Source of the DNA: Spinacia oleracea
Taxonomy: Eukaryota > Streptophyta > Magnoliopsida > Caryophyllales > Amaranthaceae
Direction: 5' to 3'
Length of the DNA: 64,000 bases
Assembly: GCF_020520425.1 (NCBI RefSeq)
Contig: NC_079492.1
Span: 52,699,042 to 52,763,041, forward strand
Shown here: piece by piece, positions 53,047 to 64,000 of the stretch
Layout of the letters: every line of letters begins with the position of its first letter
Numbering within the stretch: the first letter of the stretch is position 1
Program-made: the position numbers and the translations under genes
The notes under the pieces: generated by a model
Told to the model about the DNA's origin: nothing
The model's database searches: none
The model's input: only the letters and a program-made list of their open reading frames with translations

Positions 53047-55700
53047 CTCTAATTAATTCCATAATAAATTATAGTAAATTTTATAAATTTGCAATGAATT
53101 AAAGGGGTGATTAATTTCGTGTATGTAATTAATTGCAAATTCGTGCGATTATTTGATTATATGTTCGCAGGATTTTTCGGCAGTTTTGTCAATAATGGTC
53201 GGAACCTTATAATTTTATAGTGAATTTCGCATGTAAACGACGTTTTAAAATTTTGACAAAAATCAAAGATTTGTCGCCGAACCCAGAATTCCCAAATTCG
53301 ATGCCTAACTATGACTTTTCGGAGGTTTTATTTTTCCGAACGCAAAATTTGTAATTTTTATGATGTTAAATTAAATATTTGCGAATCTTGTATATAAACC
53401 TTGAATCTATTATTGACCTACTCTATATGTTTAACAATTTTAAAGCCTAATCTTGTTTATTATACAACCTAATTTGTAATTGTAATTAATTTGTTGAAAT
53501 TCCAATAATTTAGAATTTGTTTTGATTTTCATAATTAATTAGCAATTTAATTAGGATCCTATGATTAAAAACCACCATAAAATTTGTTAAAATTGAAAAG
53601 TTAAAATTTTATGACCTAGGTTTGAATCCATGAAAATAAATATAATCGGAAATTAATTTGAATAATAAATTTTCGATTTTTGCCCAAATTTAATGAAATT
53701 AATATGATTTACTAATTTGTCAATTAAATTAAAGTATAAAATTATTAATTTTTATAAAACCGATCACTAATGTTGCACGCACGAAGCAATGGAAGCTAAG
53801 TGTTACCCTTAAAGGGTGTTGCATTGTGCGAGGATGCGACGACAAGCAAGGGAGCTCGCCGCCCATGCGGTACAAGGCAACGAGCAACGAGGCATCCGCG
53901 ACAGCAAGGGAGCAGTGCCGTGTGTGCCGTGTGGGTGGTCGAGCAACAAAGGGCATCGATGCAACGTAGCGCTAGGCACAAGGCAAGGCAACAGCATAGG
54001 AGCAAGGGAGCTCGCATGCGCTGCGCATGCCAAGGCCCAGCGCTGGCAGCCATCAGCGAGCAAGCCACCGAGCAAGCGAGCAGCACACACAGCGCAAGGC
54101 TGTGCGCAGCGATGGGCATCACTCGGCTACTCATCCAGGCATGGGCGCTGCTTCGTGCACGCGGCCCATGGCGCTGCGGCTATGTTGTGCTTTTGCGAGG
54201 CTTGGTCTTCGGCCTAAGGCCTTGCCTTAGTACGTAAGGGCCGTTTTATTTATTTTTCAGTTGAAAACGATTTTAATTAAATTAAAATTTGTAATATAAT
54301 TTTTTCTCGGAATTTAATTTTGATTAATTTAATTATTATAAATTTATTTATACTAATTATTTTACTAAAATTAAAACCTTGATAAAATTTAAATTAATAA
54401 ATTTTAATCAACTGAAAAAAAAATTAAAGGATTTAAATATGATTTTATATGAGCTTTAAATTTTAATTAAATTAGTAAGTTTCCGGTTGGAGTAGAAAAT
54501 AAAATTTTATGTTTAAAATTTGTAAAGCATGTAAATTTTTTGGTTTTAGTGGGAGCTTTTAGTCATTAAACTCTTGATTAGGTCTACATTCCTTTAAGGG
54601 TAAAACAACTCGATTAGAACTAATAAGGATTGAATAATTTTTAGATTATTGGAACCCTTGATTGGTTGTTGCAAATGTTTATGTGATGCATAATATGTTC
54701 TACTAACTTGCTATGTGGGCCATTCATTGATAAATGAATGGGTGAATGGTATATTATAAATGTATTGTTCTGCAGGTTATGGAAAGTCACTAGTATGGCC
54801 CAAATAGGATAGAAAATATGGTCTGCGTACCATTAATTTGAATGTAAAATTGGTCTAATGCACCAAAGTTTTTAATTTTAAATATGGTCTGTGACCATCA
54901 AATAATTGTAACTAATTTCAATTATAGCATATCCTATTTGAAGAAAATTGCGCCTCCCATGGTGAAATTCAAGACGGAGTTTCCAATCCATTTTCAAGAC
55001 GGAGTTTGAAGTTGAAGCTTTAAGATGAAGTCGGGCCATACTAGATCACATTTATATCTTATGCATGCTTTAAGTTATTTATTGCTTTAAATATGTCTTA
55101 ATTATGCATGAGATTGTGGCTTGATTATGTTGCATGATTAAGGATTTTAGTTCACTTAAAATCTAACCAACATAGTGAGAGCCTTAAGTTCCAAACTTTA
55201 AAAATTGAGTTAAAAGGTGCCATTCCAAAATGACACTTACTTGGATAACCTTTACATCAATCTTAATAATAGTTTTCCGCCCATAGCGAGGTGTTACTTA
55301 TTGATCCTAAAGGGGTAAGGTACACAAATAATTGTGAGTACATGTTAGTTTTGGTGAAACTTAACGATATAAGTAAGGAGTCCTTTTATGTCGTGGCAAA
55401 TGAGATAGGTTTACCTAATAAGTTCTTAGACGTACCTATCAACTAAGAGTAGTTTCTAGACTATTAGCAAAGGATTTGCTTACTTAAAATATTTTAGAAT
55501 TGAGTCTAAATACATAATGTGCTTAATTCTTCAATGATTTAAGGATCTTGGATTCATTTATTCACACCTGCCGGAACACATAACTTGAATAAAATGCTTA
55601 ATAAATATTTAATTATGCATGAATTCTAGAATTTAAGTTTATTAGGAGAAACTGTGAATGGTTATTTATTTGTTTATTCTTTTCAATTGTAGTTTTAACT
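53047..55700 (+). other. Leader of the decayed copia element
   Basis: Parallels 27921-30768 of the intact element. The GC-rich block at 53780-54235 lacks the long CAGCGAGCGAT tandem array. TTCTTTTCAATTGTAG before the ATG is conserved. No gene called. Confidence 0.7.
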
Positions 55701-58700
55701 ATGGCAAACAACAATTCATTCAACATTCGATCAATTCTCAAAAAGGAGAAGTTGAACGGGAAAAACTTCCTTGCTTGGCAAAGGAACTTGCAAATAGTTC
55801 GTATGCAGGAAGAAAAGGAGTATGTCCTAGAAGAGTCGATGCCCGAAGCCGCAGGCGACGGGGTCACTCAGGCATCCCTCAATCGTTGGATTGATGCCAA
55901 CAAGGATGTAAAAATGTCTAATGCTTGCAACCATGAGTGCAGATCTACAGAAAACGTTCATCAACTCAGATGTTTTCACGATCATCAGTGAGTTAAAGAA
56001 CATGCTCCAAGATCTGGCTTGAGTCGAAAGATTCGAGACTCATAGACAAATTCTTGAGACCAAGCTCAAGAAGGGCGAGCCCGTAAGTCCACATGTTCTC
56101 AAAATGATTGGACTCGTTGAGAATATGAGTCGGCTGGATTAGCAGCTCTCACAGGAAATGGTTGTAGACACCATCCTCCATTCTCTTCATAGCGGGTATG
56201 ATCAGTTCAAGCTGAACTACAGTATGAATTTTCTGGACAAAACGCTCACTGAGATTTACGGTATGCTAAAGACCGCTGAAAAGATGCTCAAAAGTGATAA
56301 GCAAGATGTGCTTATGGTGCGTGGGGGGCAAGTTCAAGAAATCTGGTAAGAAGAGGAATGCTAAGAAAGTTGGCAAGAAGGCCAGCCCAACTAAGCAAGC
56401 TGGCGGCACCAAGTCTGAAAAGAAGAAGGTGAGCCAACCCACTTCTGAATATGAATGCTTCTACTGTAAGAAGAAGGGGCATTGGAAGATAGATTGCTTG
56501 AAGCTTAAGGAAGATTAGAAAAACGGAACGGTCGTTCCATCTTCAGGTATTTTCGTTATAGACTGTATACTTGCAAATTCAACTTCTTGGGTATTAGATA
56601 CAGGTTGTGGCTCACACTTATGTTCCAATTCACAAGGACTAAGAAGAAGTAGAAGATTAAGCAAGGGTGAAGTCGACCTACGAGTGGGAAATGGAGCAAG
56701 GATTGCTGCATTAGCTGTAGGAACTTATTATTTGTCGTTGCCCTCTGGGCTAGTTTTGGAACTGGAAGAGTGTTTCCATGTTCCAAGTCTTACTAAAAGC
56801 ATCATTTATGTTTCTTGCTTAGATGCTAAGGAATTTTCCTTTTTAATAAAAGACTAAAGTTGCTCGTTGTATTTTAAAGAGATGTTTTATGGATCTGCTA
56901 GATTAGCCAATGGACTTTATTTACTAGATCACGACAAACAAGTTTATAACATAAATACCAAAAAGGCCAAAAAGAATGATTCAGATCTCACCTATCCGTG
57001 GCATTGTCGATTAGGCCATATTAACATGAAGCGCATAGAAAGACTTCAAAAGGAAGGAATTCTAGAACCATTTGACTTAGAGGATTATGGTAAGTGCGAA
57101 TCATGCTTACTTGGAAAAATAACAAAGTAACCTTTCTCTAAAGTTGGAGAAAGAGAAACTGAACTATTGGGTTTGATCCATACAGATGTATGTGGACCAA
57201 TGAGTACAAATGCTAGAGGTGGTTTCAACTACTTTATCACTTTCACTAATGACTTCAGTAGATATGGTTATGTCTACCTAATGAAGCATAAGTCTGAATC
57301 CTTTGACAAATTCAAGGAATTTCAGAGTGAAGTAGAGAATCAATTAAGCAAGAAGATTAAAGCACTGGGGTCTGATAGAGGCGGTGAATATCTGAGCTAT
57401 GAATTTTATGACCATCTGAAAGAATGTGGAATTCTATCAGAATTGACTCCTCCCGGAACACCTCAATGAAACGGTGTGTCAGAACAGAGGAACATGACCT
57501 TGATAGAAATGGTTCCATCAATGATGGGTCAGGCCGAACTTCCAATAGAATTTTAGGGACATGTACTAAACACAACTGCACTCACACTAAATAGAGCTCC
57601 GTCTAAAGCTGTCGAAAAGACTCCATATGAGTTATGGTTTGGAAAGCCTCCAAATGTATCTTTTCTTAAGATTTGGGGTTGTGAAGTATACGTCAAACGA
57701 TTAATTTCAGACAAACTTCAACCAAAATCTGACAAATGTATCCTTGTGGGCTATCCAAAGGAAACAAAGGGGTATTACTTCTACAATACATCTGAGAACA
57801 AGGTGTTTGTTGCTCGAGATGGTATCTTTTTGGAAAGAAATCACATTTCCAAAATGACAAGTGGGAGAAAAGTAGACCTCGAAGAAATTCGAGTCGAACA
57901 ACAAACTCTAGAGAATTCTCAAGATGACTTTCAGGTTGAAAGTCAGAGATCTTTAGAAGTATCTGGTGAGAATCAAGAACCAACTAGAAATGTAACCCCG
58001 CGTAGATCGCAGAGATATAGGTCTCAACCGGAAAGGTACTTAGGTATTTTGATGAACGAGATCCATGAAGTTCTATTCCTGGAAAGTGATGAACCTGCGA
58101 CTTACAAACAAGCTATGACGAGCTCTAGCTCCAAGCAATGGCAAGAAGCCATGCAATCTGAATTAGACTCCATGTCTGAAAACCAAGTTTGGGATTTGGT
58201 CGATATGCCAGATGCCTACCAAGCCATAGGAAGAAAATGGGTTTTCAAACTGAAAAAGGATAAGGATGGGAAACTAGAACTTTTCAAAGCTAGATTGGTT
58301 GCAAAAGGTTACAGGCAAGTCCACGGTGTGGATTACGATGAAACCTTTCCACCAGTTGCAATGCTAAAGTCTATTCGGGTAATGTTAGAAATAGCTGCAT
58401 ATTACAATTAAGAAATATGGCAGATGGATGTCAAAACCGCTTTCTTAAATGGAATTTTAACAGAAACTGTGTTTATGACACAACCTGAGGGTTTTGAGGA
58501 TCCAAAGAATGCTAAAAAGGTATGCAAGCTTAAGAAATCTATTTACGGATTGAGGCAAGCATCAAGGAGCTGGAATATACGTTTTGATGAAGCAGTCAGT
58601 GACTTTGGCTTCGTCAAGAACGCAGACGAATCTTGTGTATACAAGAAGGTCAGTGGGAGCAAAATTTCTTTTCTAGTATTATATGTCCACGACATATTAC

Positions 58701-59676
58701 TTATCGGAAATGACATTCCTATGTTGAACTCTGTCAAGATTTGGCTTGGGAAATGTTTTTCGATGAAGGATCTAGAAGAAGCACAATACATACTGGGCAT
58801 CAAGATCTACAAAGATAGATCTAAAAGGATAATTGGACTTAGTCAAAGCACTTATATCAATAAGGTGCTTGAAAGGTTCAAGATGGCACACTCCAAGCGA
58901 GGCTACCTACCTATGTCTCATGTAATGACTCTAAGCAAGACTCAGTGCCCAAAAACACTGGATGAGCGTAGACGAATGAATGGGATTCCATATGCATCAT
59001 TGATTGGTTTAATAATGTATGATATGATATGTACATGCCCAGATGTTGCGTACGCACTCAGTGCTACGAGCAGATACCAGTCAGACCCAGGAGAGGCACA
59101 TTGGACTGCTGCCAAGAATATTCTGAATTGAAGTACATGAAAAGGCACAAAGATGATTTCCTGGTCTATGGCGGAGATGATGAATTCATTGTTAAAGGCT
59201 ATACGGACGCAAGTTTCCAAACCGACAAGGATGATTTCAGATCACAGTCTGGGTTTGTCTTCTGCCTCAACGGAGGTGCAGTAAGCTGGAAAAGTGCTAA
59301 GCAGAGCACCATTGCGGATTCTACAACTGAAGTAGAGTACATTGCTGCACATGAAGCAGCAAAGGAAGCTATTTGGCCAAGGAAGTTCATAGGTGAACTT
59401 GGTGTAGTCCCCTCCATTAAAGGACCAATAGATCTATATAGTGACAATAACGGAGCTATTGCACATGCAAATGAGCCTAGACACCACTAAAGAGTCAAGC
59501 ATGTACTTCGTAGATTTCACCTTCTACGAGAGTTCGTTGAAAGAAAAGAAGTCGAGATAAGCAAGATTGGAACTGACGACAATATCTCAAATCCATTAAC
59601 TAAACCTCTGCCGCAAGCGAAGCACAACTCGCACACTACAACTATGGGAATCAAGCATATTGGAGAATGGCTTTGA
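55701..59676 (+). pseudogene. copia Gag-Pol polyprotein, many stops and frameshifts
   Basis: Collinear with the intact polyprotein at 30769-34734 and recognisable over its whole length. Breaks include frameshifts near 55910, 56335 and 59130, and stops where the intact copy has CGA, CAG, CAA or TGG codons (e.g. near 56021, 56142, 56516, 57127, 57468, 57554, 59488). The RT box reads YVHD instead of YVDD (58682-58693). It cannot encode an active enzyme. Confidence 0.95.
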
Positions 59677-60015
59677 TGTCCTTAATAAATGTTTTAAAGT
59701 TTTAGAATTTAATACTTTGTAAAACATTATTGATTAACCATTCATATAAATGAATAGAATTCATTTTTCCATTTAATTTGTGGTTTATTAAATGACGAGT
59801 CCTTTCAATTTAACTATATATTCAGGATAGAATGTCAGGACCAGTCCTGTGACTAAGAAATGTCTATCAAGTGAACTTGAATGTCAAAAGTTGATAAAAG
59901 GTCCCTGGTCGGAGTTTTCTATAAAGGTGGACGCATAGAAAACGCTAGACGACAAGAATGCAAGATGACTAGTAGTTATGTTTCTTGAACTATGTGGACA
60001 TGGCAATGTCGCAAT

Positions 60016-60529
60016 TGTTGTGGGCAAAATTATCGCGCCTTCGTGTACCAATGAGGATGCGACACGTGGCACGTATTACGCCCCCTAAGCAGAAACCATA
60101 CGAAGACTACTCCACAGCACGTATCTACAATGTATATGTATTTGTATTTAAGAGTGTATAAATGTATGTAGTGTACCTATACCTTAAAAGGGGCCTAAGT
60201 AGTAGGTATCCCAAGTAGCATGAATAAGCACAATAGGCCCAAGCATCCCACTATTGCCAAAAGGGGCCAGAGAATTGTAAGGAGAAAGGACACATGTCCT
60301 CCTCCCATACCCTAGCCAATCATGTAAAGGGAATATTAGGTCATTCCCACAAAAACCTAGTACTATAAATAGTCCCACTTCCCTAGAAAAAGGGGTCACA
60401 ATCAATACATTCAAGAGCAATTGCTGCTCTGCCTTCTCTCTACTTTCTCTCTCTATAAAAATACAATCTTGTGAAATCCTTAGAAGTTACCGGAAAACCT
60501 CCAAGGTATCTCACCGGAAAAACCCCACA
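60016..60529 (+). mobile_element. 5' LTR of the right gypsy element
   Basis: Starts TGTTGTGGGCAAAATT and ends AACCCCACA, 514 bp, with a TATAAATAG box at 60364-60372. The start was chosen where similarity to the copia 3' region stops. The exact first base could shift by a few positions because TGTTGTG is repetitive. Confidence 0.75.
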
Positions 60530-60534
60530 ACATT

Positions 60535-60552
60535 TGGCGCCGTCTGTGGGGA
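60535..60552 (+). promoter_or_regulatory. Primer-binding site of the right gypsy element
   Basis: TGGCGCCGTCTGTGGGGA, five bases after the LTR. Its first nine bases fit the tRNA-Asp 3' end. Confidence 0.75.
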
Positions 60553-60563
60553 GGTACGGTAAC

Positions 60564-62069
60564 ATGGAAGATCAACGACAGGACAACGATACCGGGCGGC
60601 CTACGCGGGTAGAGCGGCCACCCCTCGAAAGAGAAATGCCGACTGAGCATCATACGCCGGCCACGAGAATCACTGGAGATGCCGCGCGTATATTTGCGGC
60701 CGGGCACACCCCTCGTCACGCTGCCGAGGTAGAGGTGCTCAGCGAGGAGGACGACCAGGCCAATCGCACCCCTCCTGGAGGACACCTGGATCCTCGGGCG
60801 GATACGGTAATAGAGGAGAACCCTGATATGCCTGTCTCTGTGGGTGCTCTTCGGGCTATTTTGGCTGAGTTCCAAGCTGATGTGGGAAAGACAGTTAATG
60901 CTGAGGTACAGAAGAGTATGCTGATCTACACCACTGCTGTGGCTGCAAATCATGAGGGGCCGGCAAGTAATAGGCCAACACTTTCTTTGCGCCCCCCAAA
61001 CGTCTGGACCACGCAGACAGGCGAGGACCTGAGGAGGCAGCCGCCAGCAAGTCATCCCAATCAGGCAATGTCTTACCTACCACGCCGACTGCCACGGCGG
61101 CTGATTGGAGAAACGTCCCGAGGACGTGAGCAGCCACGCGCAGAGCGATTGCCTGACTCTGAGTCTGAACTTTCTGACACTGGGTCAACCCCCGTCATGC
61201 CGGATAGACCTCTCCCTCATCCAACTTATACGCATCTGAGCCAGGCGCGCCCAGGGGTCACCCGTCCAACCCGTCAAACTCGCGGACGCGAGTCTTCCCA
61301 GCGGGTACCCTACTCAAGGCGTCAAGATCCTGTGTATCACATTCAGGAGGGGGTGTCCAACATGGCCCTAGGACACACCACCCCTTTTGCAGACTCCATC
61401 ATGAGAGCCCCGAGGGAACCCAAAGTCAAGCCGCCCAACATTGATGCTTACGATGGGACCACAGATCCAGACATGCACCTCTTGGTTTACCGGCATCACA
61501 TGTATGTCCAAGGAACAACTGACTCAACCTGGTGTAAGTATTTTCCGGGCACACTCAAAGGAGTAGCATCTAAGTGGTTCGAGAGACTTCCAGCCGGAAC
61601 TATTCGCTCTTTTTCGGAGCTCGAGCTATTGTTCTCTACTCGGTTCATGGCTCACAAGGAAGAAAAGAAGACGAGCATGCATCTGAGTAGGATTCAGCAA
61701 GGGAAAGACGAGTCTCTGAGGAGCTATGTGAAGAGATTCAATCTAGAGGCAGGGCAAATTCCGGATTTGCCAGATGGTGTTGCATTCGATAACTTCATTC
61801 GAGGGCTTAAAAAGGGCTCTTTCAAGTTTGATCTGGTAAAGAAAAGCGTCCGAACAATGCCAGAAGTGCTGGATGAGGCCGAGGCCTTCATTCATGCAAC
61901 AGAGATTTGCAGCGTCCCGAAAGATCCCAGAGGAAGTGATACCGCCGAGCTAGCGGCAAAAAAGGAGAAATTCGAAAAGAAGAACCGGCCTAACGGGACG
62001 TGGGCTATTGCAAAAGAGTCAGACAGGGCCCCCGGAGCGGCAGGTCAGAAACGGTCCAGAAACTTATGA
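60564..62069 (+). CDS. Tat-like gypsy Gag
   Basis: Start MEDQRQDND at 60564. The open frame begins earlier inside the LTR, but that Met is not the likely start. 501 codons to TGA at 62067-62069. A hydrophilic, Arg/Pro-rich N-terminal half is followed by the gag core near residues 295-430: IDAYDGTTDPDMHLLVYRHH, WCKYFPGTLKGVASKWFERL and SMHLSRIQQGKDESLRSYVK. The frame ends early: the next part of the polyprotein continues in the +1 frame from about 62041, so a 1-nt change near 62020-62060 has split it. Confidence 0.85.
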   Translation: MEDQRQDNDTGRPTRVERPPLEREMPTEHHTPATRITGDAARIFAAGHTPRHAAEVEVLSEEDDQANRTPPGGHLDPRADTVIEENPDMPVSVGALRAILAEFQADVGKTVNAEVQKSMLIYTTAVAANHEGPASNRPTLSLRPPNVWTTQTGEDLRRQPPASHPNQAMSYLPRRLPRRLIGETSRGREQPRAERLPDSESELSDTGSTPVMPDRPLPHPTYTHLSQARPGVTRPTRQTRGRESSQRVPYSRRQDPVYHIQEGVSNMALGHTTPFADSIMRAPREPKVKPPNIDAYDGTTDPDMHLLVYRHHMYVQGTTDSTWCKYFPGTLKGVASKWFERLPAGTIRSFSELELLFSTRFMAHKEEKKTSMHLSRIQQGKDESLRSYVKRFNLEAGQIPDLPDGVAFDNFIRGLKKGSFKFDLVKKSVRTMPEVLDEAEAFIHATEICSVPKDPRGSDTAELAAKKEKFEKKNRPNGTWAIAKESDRAPGAAGQKRSRNL

Positions 62070-64000
62070 TCGGGAGCGATTTGAGTATAACACAGACATG
62101 TACACAATTCTGATGGACGTCGGGTCCAAATATGACATTGATCGTCCATTTCCCATGAAGTCGCCACCAGAAAGTAGGGACCCCAAACTGTACTGTCACT
62201 TTCACAGTGACATTGGGCATGACACCAATGAATGTAAGAGCTTGAAAAGGGCATTGGATGGCCTAGCCACCAAGGGATTCTTAAAGAGTTATATCAGCAG
62301 GAACACGGGAGGTTCTGGCAAACCCTTCTACAAGAAAAACAAATCCCCTCCCTCGGAGGAAGATGGGAATCGTACCGACCCAGAGTGCGTAGCAGTCATC
62401 TCCGGAGGATTGGCCGCCGGCGGGCCGACCATGAGGGGCCAGAAGGATTATGCCAAGAGATTGGGGCAAGTGATGCTGTCCGGCAAGGCCACAGTTGACC
62501 TGTTTCCAAAAGTTGAAATCGGCGAGGCCGACCGTGGGAAAATCTCCACCCCGCATGACGATCCTTTGGTAATTGAGTTAAAAGTTGCTAACCTGAGGGT
62601 TAGGCGTATTTTGGTTGATATAGGAAGTTCGTCGGACATAATTAGTCTAGAGTGCTTGAATCGGCTGCAACATGATTCCTCAAAGATTGAGAAAATCCAT
62701 TATCCCATTATAGGCTTCGGAGGTAGTATCATCCACCCAGTCGGCATAATTGCCCTTCCTCTGAGGATGGGAAATAAAAAGGAATCTCGACAAATGGACG
62801 TCCGTTTTCTCATAGTGAAAGACCTGACGGCATATAACATCATCTTGGGGCGTCCCACGTTGAATATGGCAAAGGCTGTCATTGTGACTCATCTGATGCT
62901 TCTTAAGTTCATTTGTGACGATGGGAGTGTCAGCACTATACATGGTGACCAGCAACAAGCTAGAGATTGCTACCTAACCACCTTGAGTCCAGAAGCATGG
63001 GGGACGGGTGAAGAGAAAGGGACATCGAGAAACAAACGAAAATGTGGCGACACACAACCCAAGATCGTCAAAGAAACATTAACTATCTCAGCAAGGCACA
63101 TGGAAGAGAGACACCCAGAGCCTGTTGGGGCCCATTTCAATGTGGTATTAAACACAGATAAACCTGACAGAGTAGTGCCCATCGGGATTTCTCCTGACGA
63201 CCCGCTGGCGGCAGAGTTGGTCCACCTTTTGAGAGAATTTGAAGATATCTTTGCTTTCACAGTGGACGAAATGTCGGGTATTGACCCTGCTGTGGCCGTC
63301 CATAAGCTGAATGTGGACCCAAACTTCAAACCGGTTCGTCAGAAGAAAAGGAACCATGGGGAAGATAGAAATCAGGCGGCAGGGTTCGTCAGGCCTAGTC
63401 AGTACCCCGACTGGGTTGCTAACGTGGTCCTCGTCAAAAAACCTAATGGTACCTGGAGAATGTGTGTTGACTACACCAACCTCAATAAGGCATGTCCAAA
63501 GGACAGTTTCCCATTGCCCAAGATTGACCGGCTCGTCGACTCTACAGCAGGGCATGCTATGATGAGCTTTATGGATGCATACTCAGGGTTTCATCAGATT
63601 CCGTTGTGGCCTGACGACCAGGAAAAAACGTCATTTGTCACTGAACAAGGCCTTTACTGCTACAAAGTGATGCCGTTTGGGTTAAAGAATGCACCGGCCA
63701 CCTTTCAGCGTCTTATTAACACTATGTTCATTAAGCAGTTCGGCAGAAATATTGAAGCTTACATTGATGATATGATCGTAAAAAGTAAGCTGAGGGCGGC
63801 GCACATAACTGATCTCAGGGAGACATTTGAGACTATTCGAGCTTACAACATGAGGTTGAATCCTAAGAAGTGTGTGTTCGGGGTGACGGCAGGCAAATTC
63901 TTAGGTTTCTTGATTGATGAAAGAGGAATCGAAGCCAACCCAGACAAAATCCAGGCAATAATTGATATGAGCTCACCAAAGACAGTGAAGGAGGTCCAGC
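62041..64000 (+). pseudogene. Tat-like gypsy zinc finger, protease and RT, open to the window edge
   Basis: One frame (first codon 62041) is open without a stop to 64000. Order: DMYTILMDVGSKYDIDRPFP; zinc finger CHFHSDIGHDTNEC (about 62194-62235); protease with LVDIGSSSDII (62611-62643), where the usual Thr or Ser of the D-T/S-G motif reads Ile; then RT with VDYTNLNKACPKDSFPLP, MDAYSGFHQIPL, FGLKNAPATFQRL and YIDD (63760-63771). The RT N-terminus lacks about nine residues relative to the left element between QKKRNHGEDRN and AGFVRP. Probably not fully active. Confidence 0.88.

Larger units (their letters stand above)
51658..60015 (+). mobile_element. Decayed copia element, same family as 26567-36940, cut by a gypsy insertion
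   Basis: 5' LTR 51658-53032, PBS at 53034, leader with its own GC-rich block (53780-54235), gag-pol remnants 55701-59676, then 340 bases matching the 3' untranslated region of the intact copy. It stops at 60015 where a gypsy LTR begins. Its own 3' LTR is not in the window. Confidence 0.93.
60016..64000 (+). mobile_element. Ty3/gypsy Tat-like element, left part (continues past window)
   Basis: 5' LTR 60016-60529, PBS 60535-60552, gag and pol following on the plus strand. It is inserted in the decayed copia element's 3' region. The 3' half of the element, including its 3' LTR and target duplication, is beyond 64000. Confidence 0.9.

Overview
This is nuclear DNA from a flowering plant, probably a eudicot. 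It is AT-rich and packed with nested LTR retrotransposons, CACTA, hAT and Stowaway-type DNA transposons and a Helitron, and it contains GT-AG spliced exons of plant gene families. The retrotransposon mix feels Caryophyllales/Amaranthaceae-like, but that is an impression and not a measurement. I saw no rRNA, tRNA, CRISPR array or prokaryotic gene organisation.

One host gene runs through most of the window on the minus strand. Three consecutive coding exons of a PIN-LIKES (PILS) auxin carrier lie at 50636-50770 (exon 1, with the start codon), 22368-22447 (exon 2) and 8490-8614 (exon 3). Their phases join cleanly. The remaining exons must lie beyond the left edge. Intron 1 is about 28.2 kb, intron 2 about 13.8 kb, and intron 3 is at least 8.5 kb, almost entirely because of nested transposons.

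Intron 3 (1-8489): a minus-strand Tat-type Ty3/gypsy element (gag-pro-RT, 5' LTR 6654-7362) is interrupted by a solo copia LTR (1728-3073, TSD CCACC) and a small CACTA element (7065-7343, TSD TCA). A spliced three-exon ORF fragment lies at 761-1348, and the end of a long LTR occupies 1-697. Intron 2 (8615-22367): two TIR elements sit in (TA)n tracts, the second carrying a broken glycine-rich RNA-binding-protein gene piece. Next is a Helitron (11405-20899) with an RPA-like gene, itself interrupted by a gag-only LTR element with 2.65-kb LTRs (12989-20557, TSD CTTTT). A hAT-like repeat (21040-22075) follows. Intron 1 (22448-50635): a Stowaway-like MITE is split by a SIRE-type copia element (23012-45411, TSD AATCT). 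That element is in turn split by an intact, young copia element (26567-36940, TSD CTTTA) and by a 4.9-kb CACTA element (38642-43499, TSD GAA), which carries a NIPA-type magnesium-transporter exon and a 160-bp satellite with trimeric higher-order structure. A decayed TPR-protein gene and two MITEs complete the intron.

Upstream of the PILS start (50771-64000): about 460 bp of flanking DNA remains before another nest begins. It consists of a short-LTR copia fragment (51234-51657), a decayed copia element of the same family as the intact one (51658-60015), and a Tat-type gypsy element (60016 to beyond the window end). The only apparently intact transposon polyprotein is that of the 26567-36940 element. 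The gag of 12989-20557 is also intact but has no pol.
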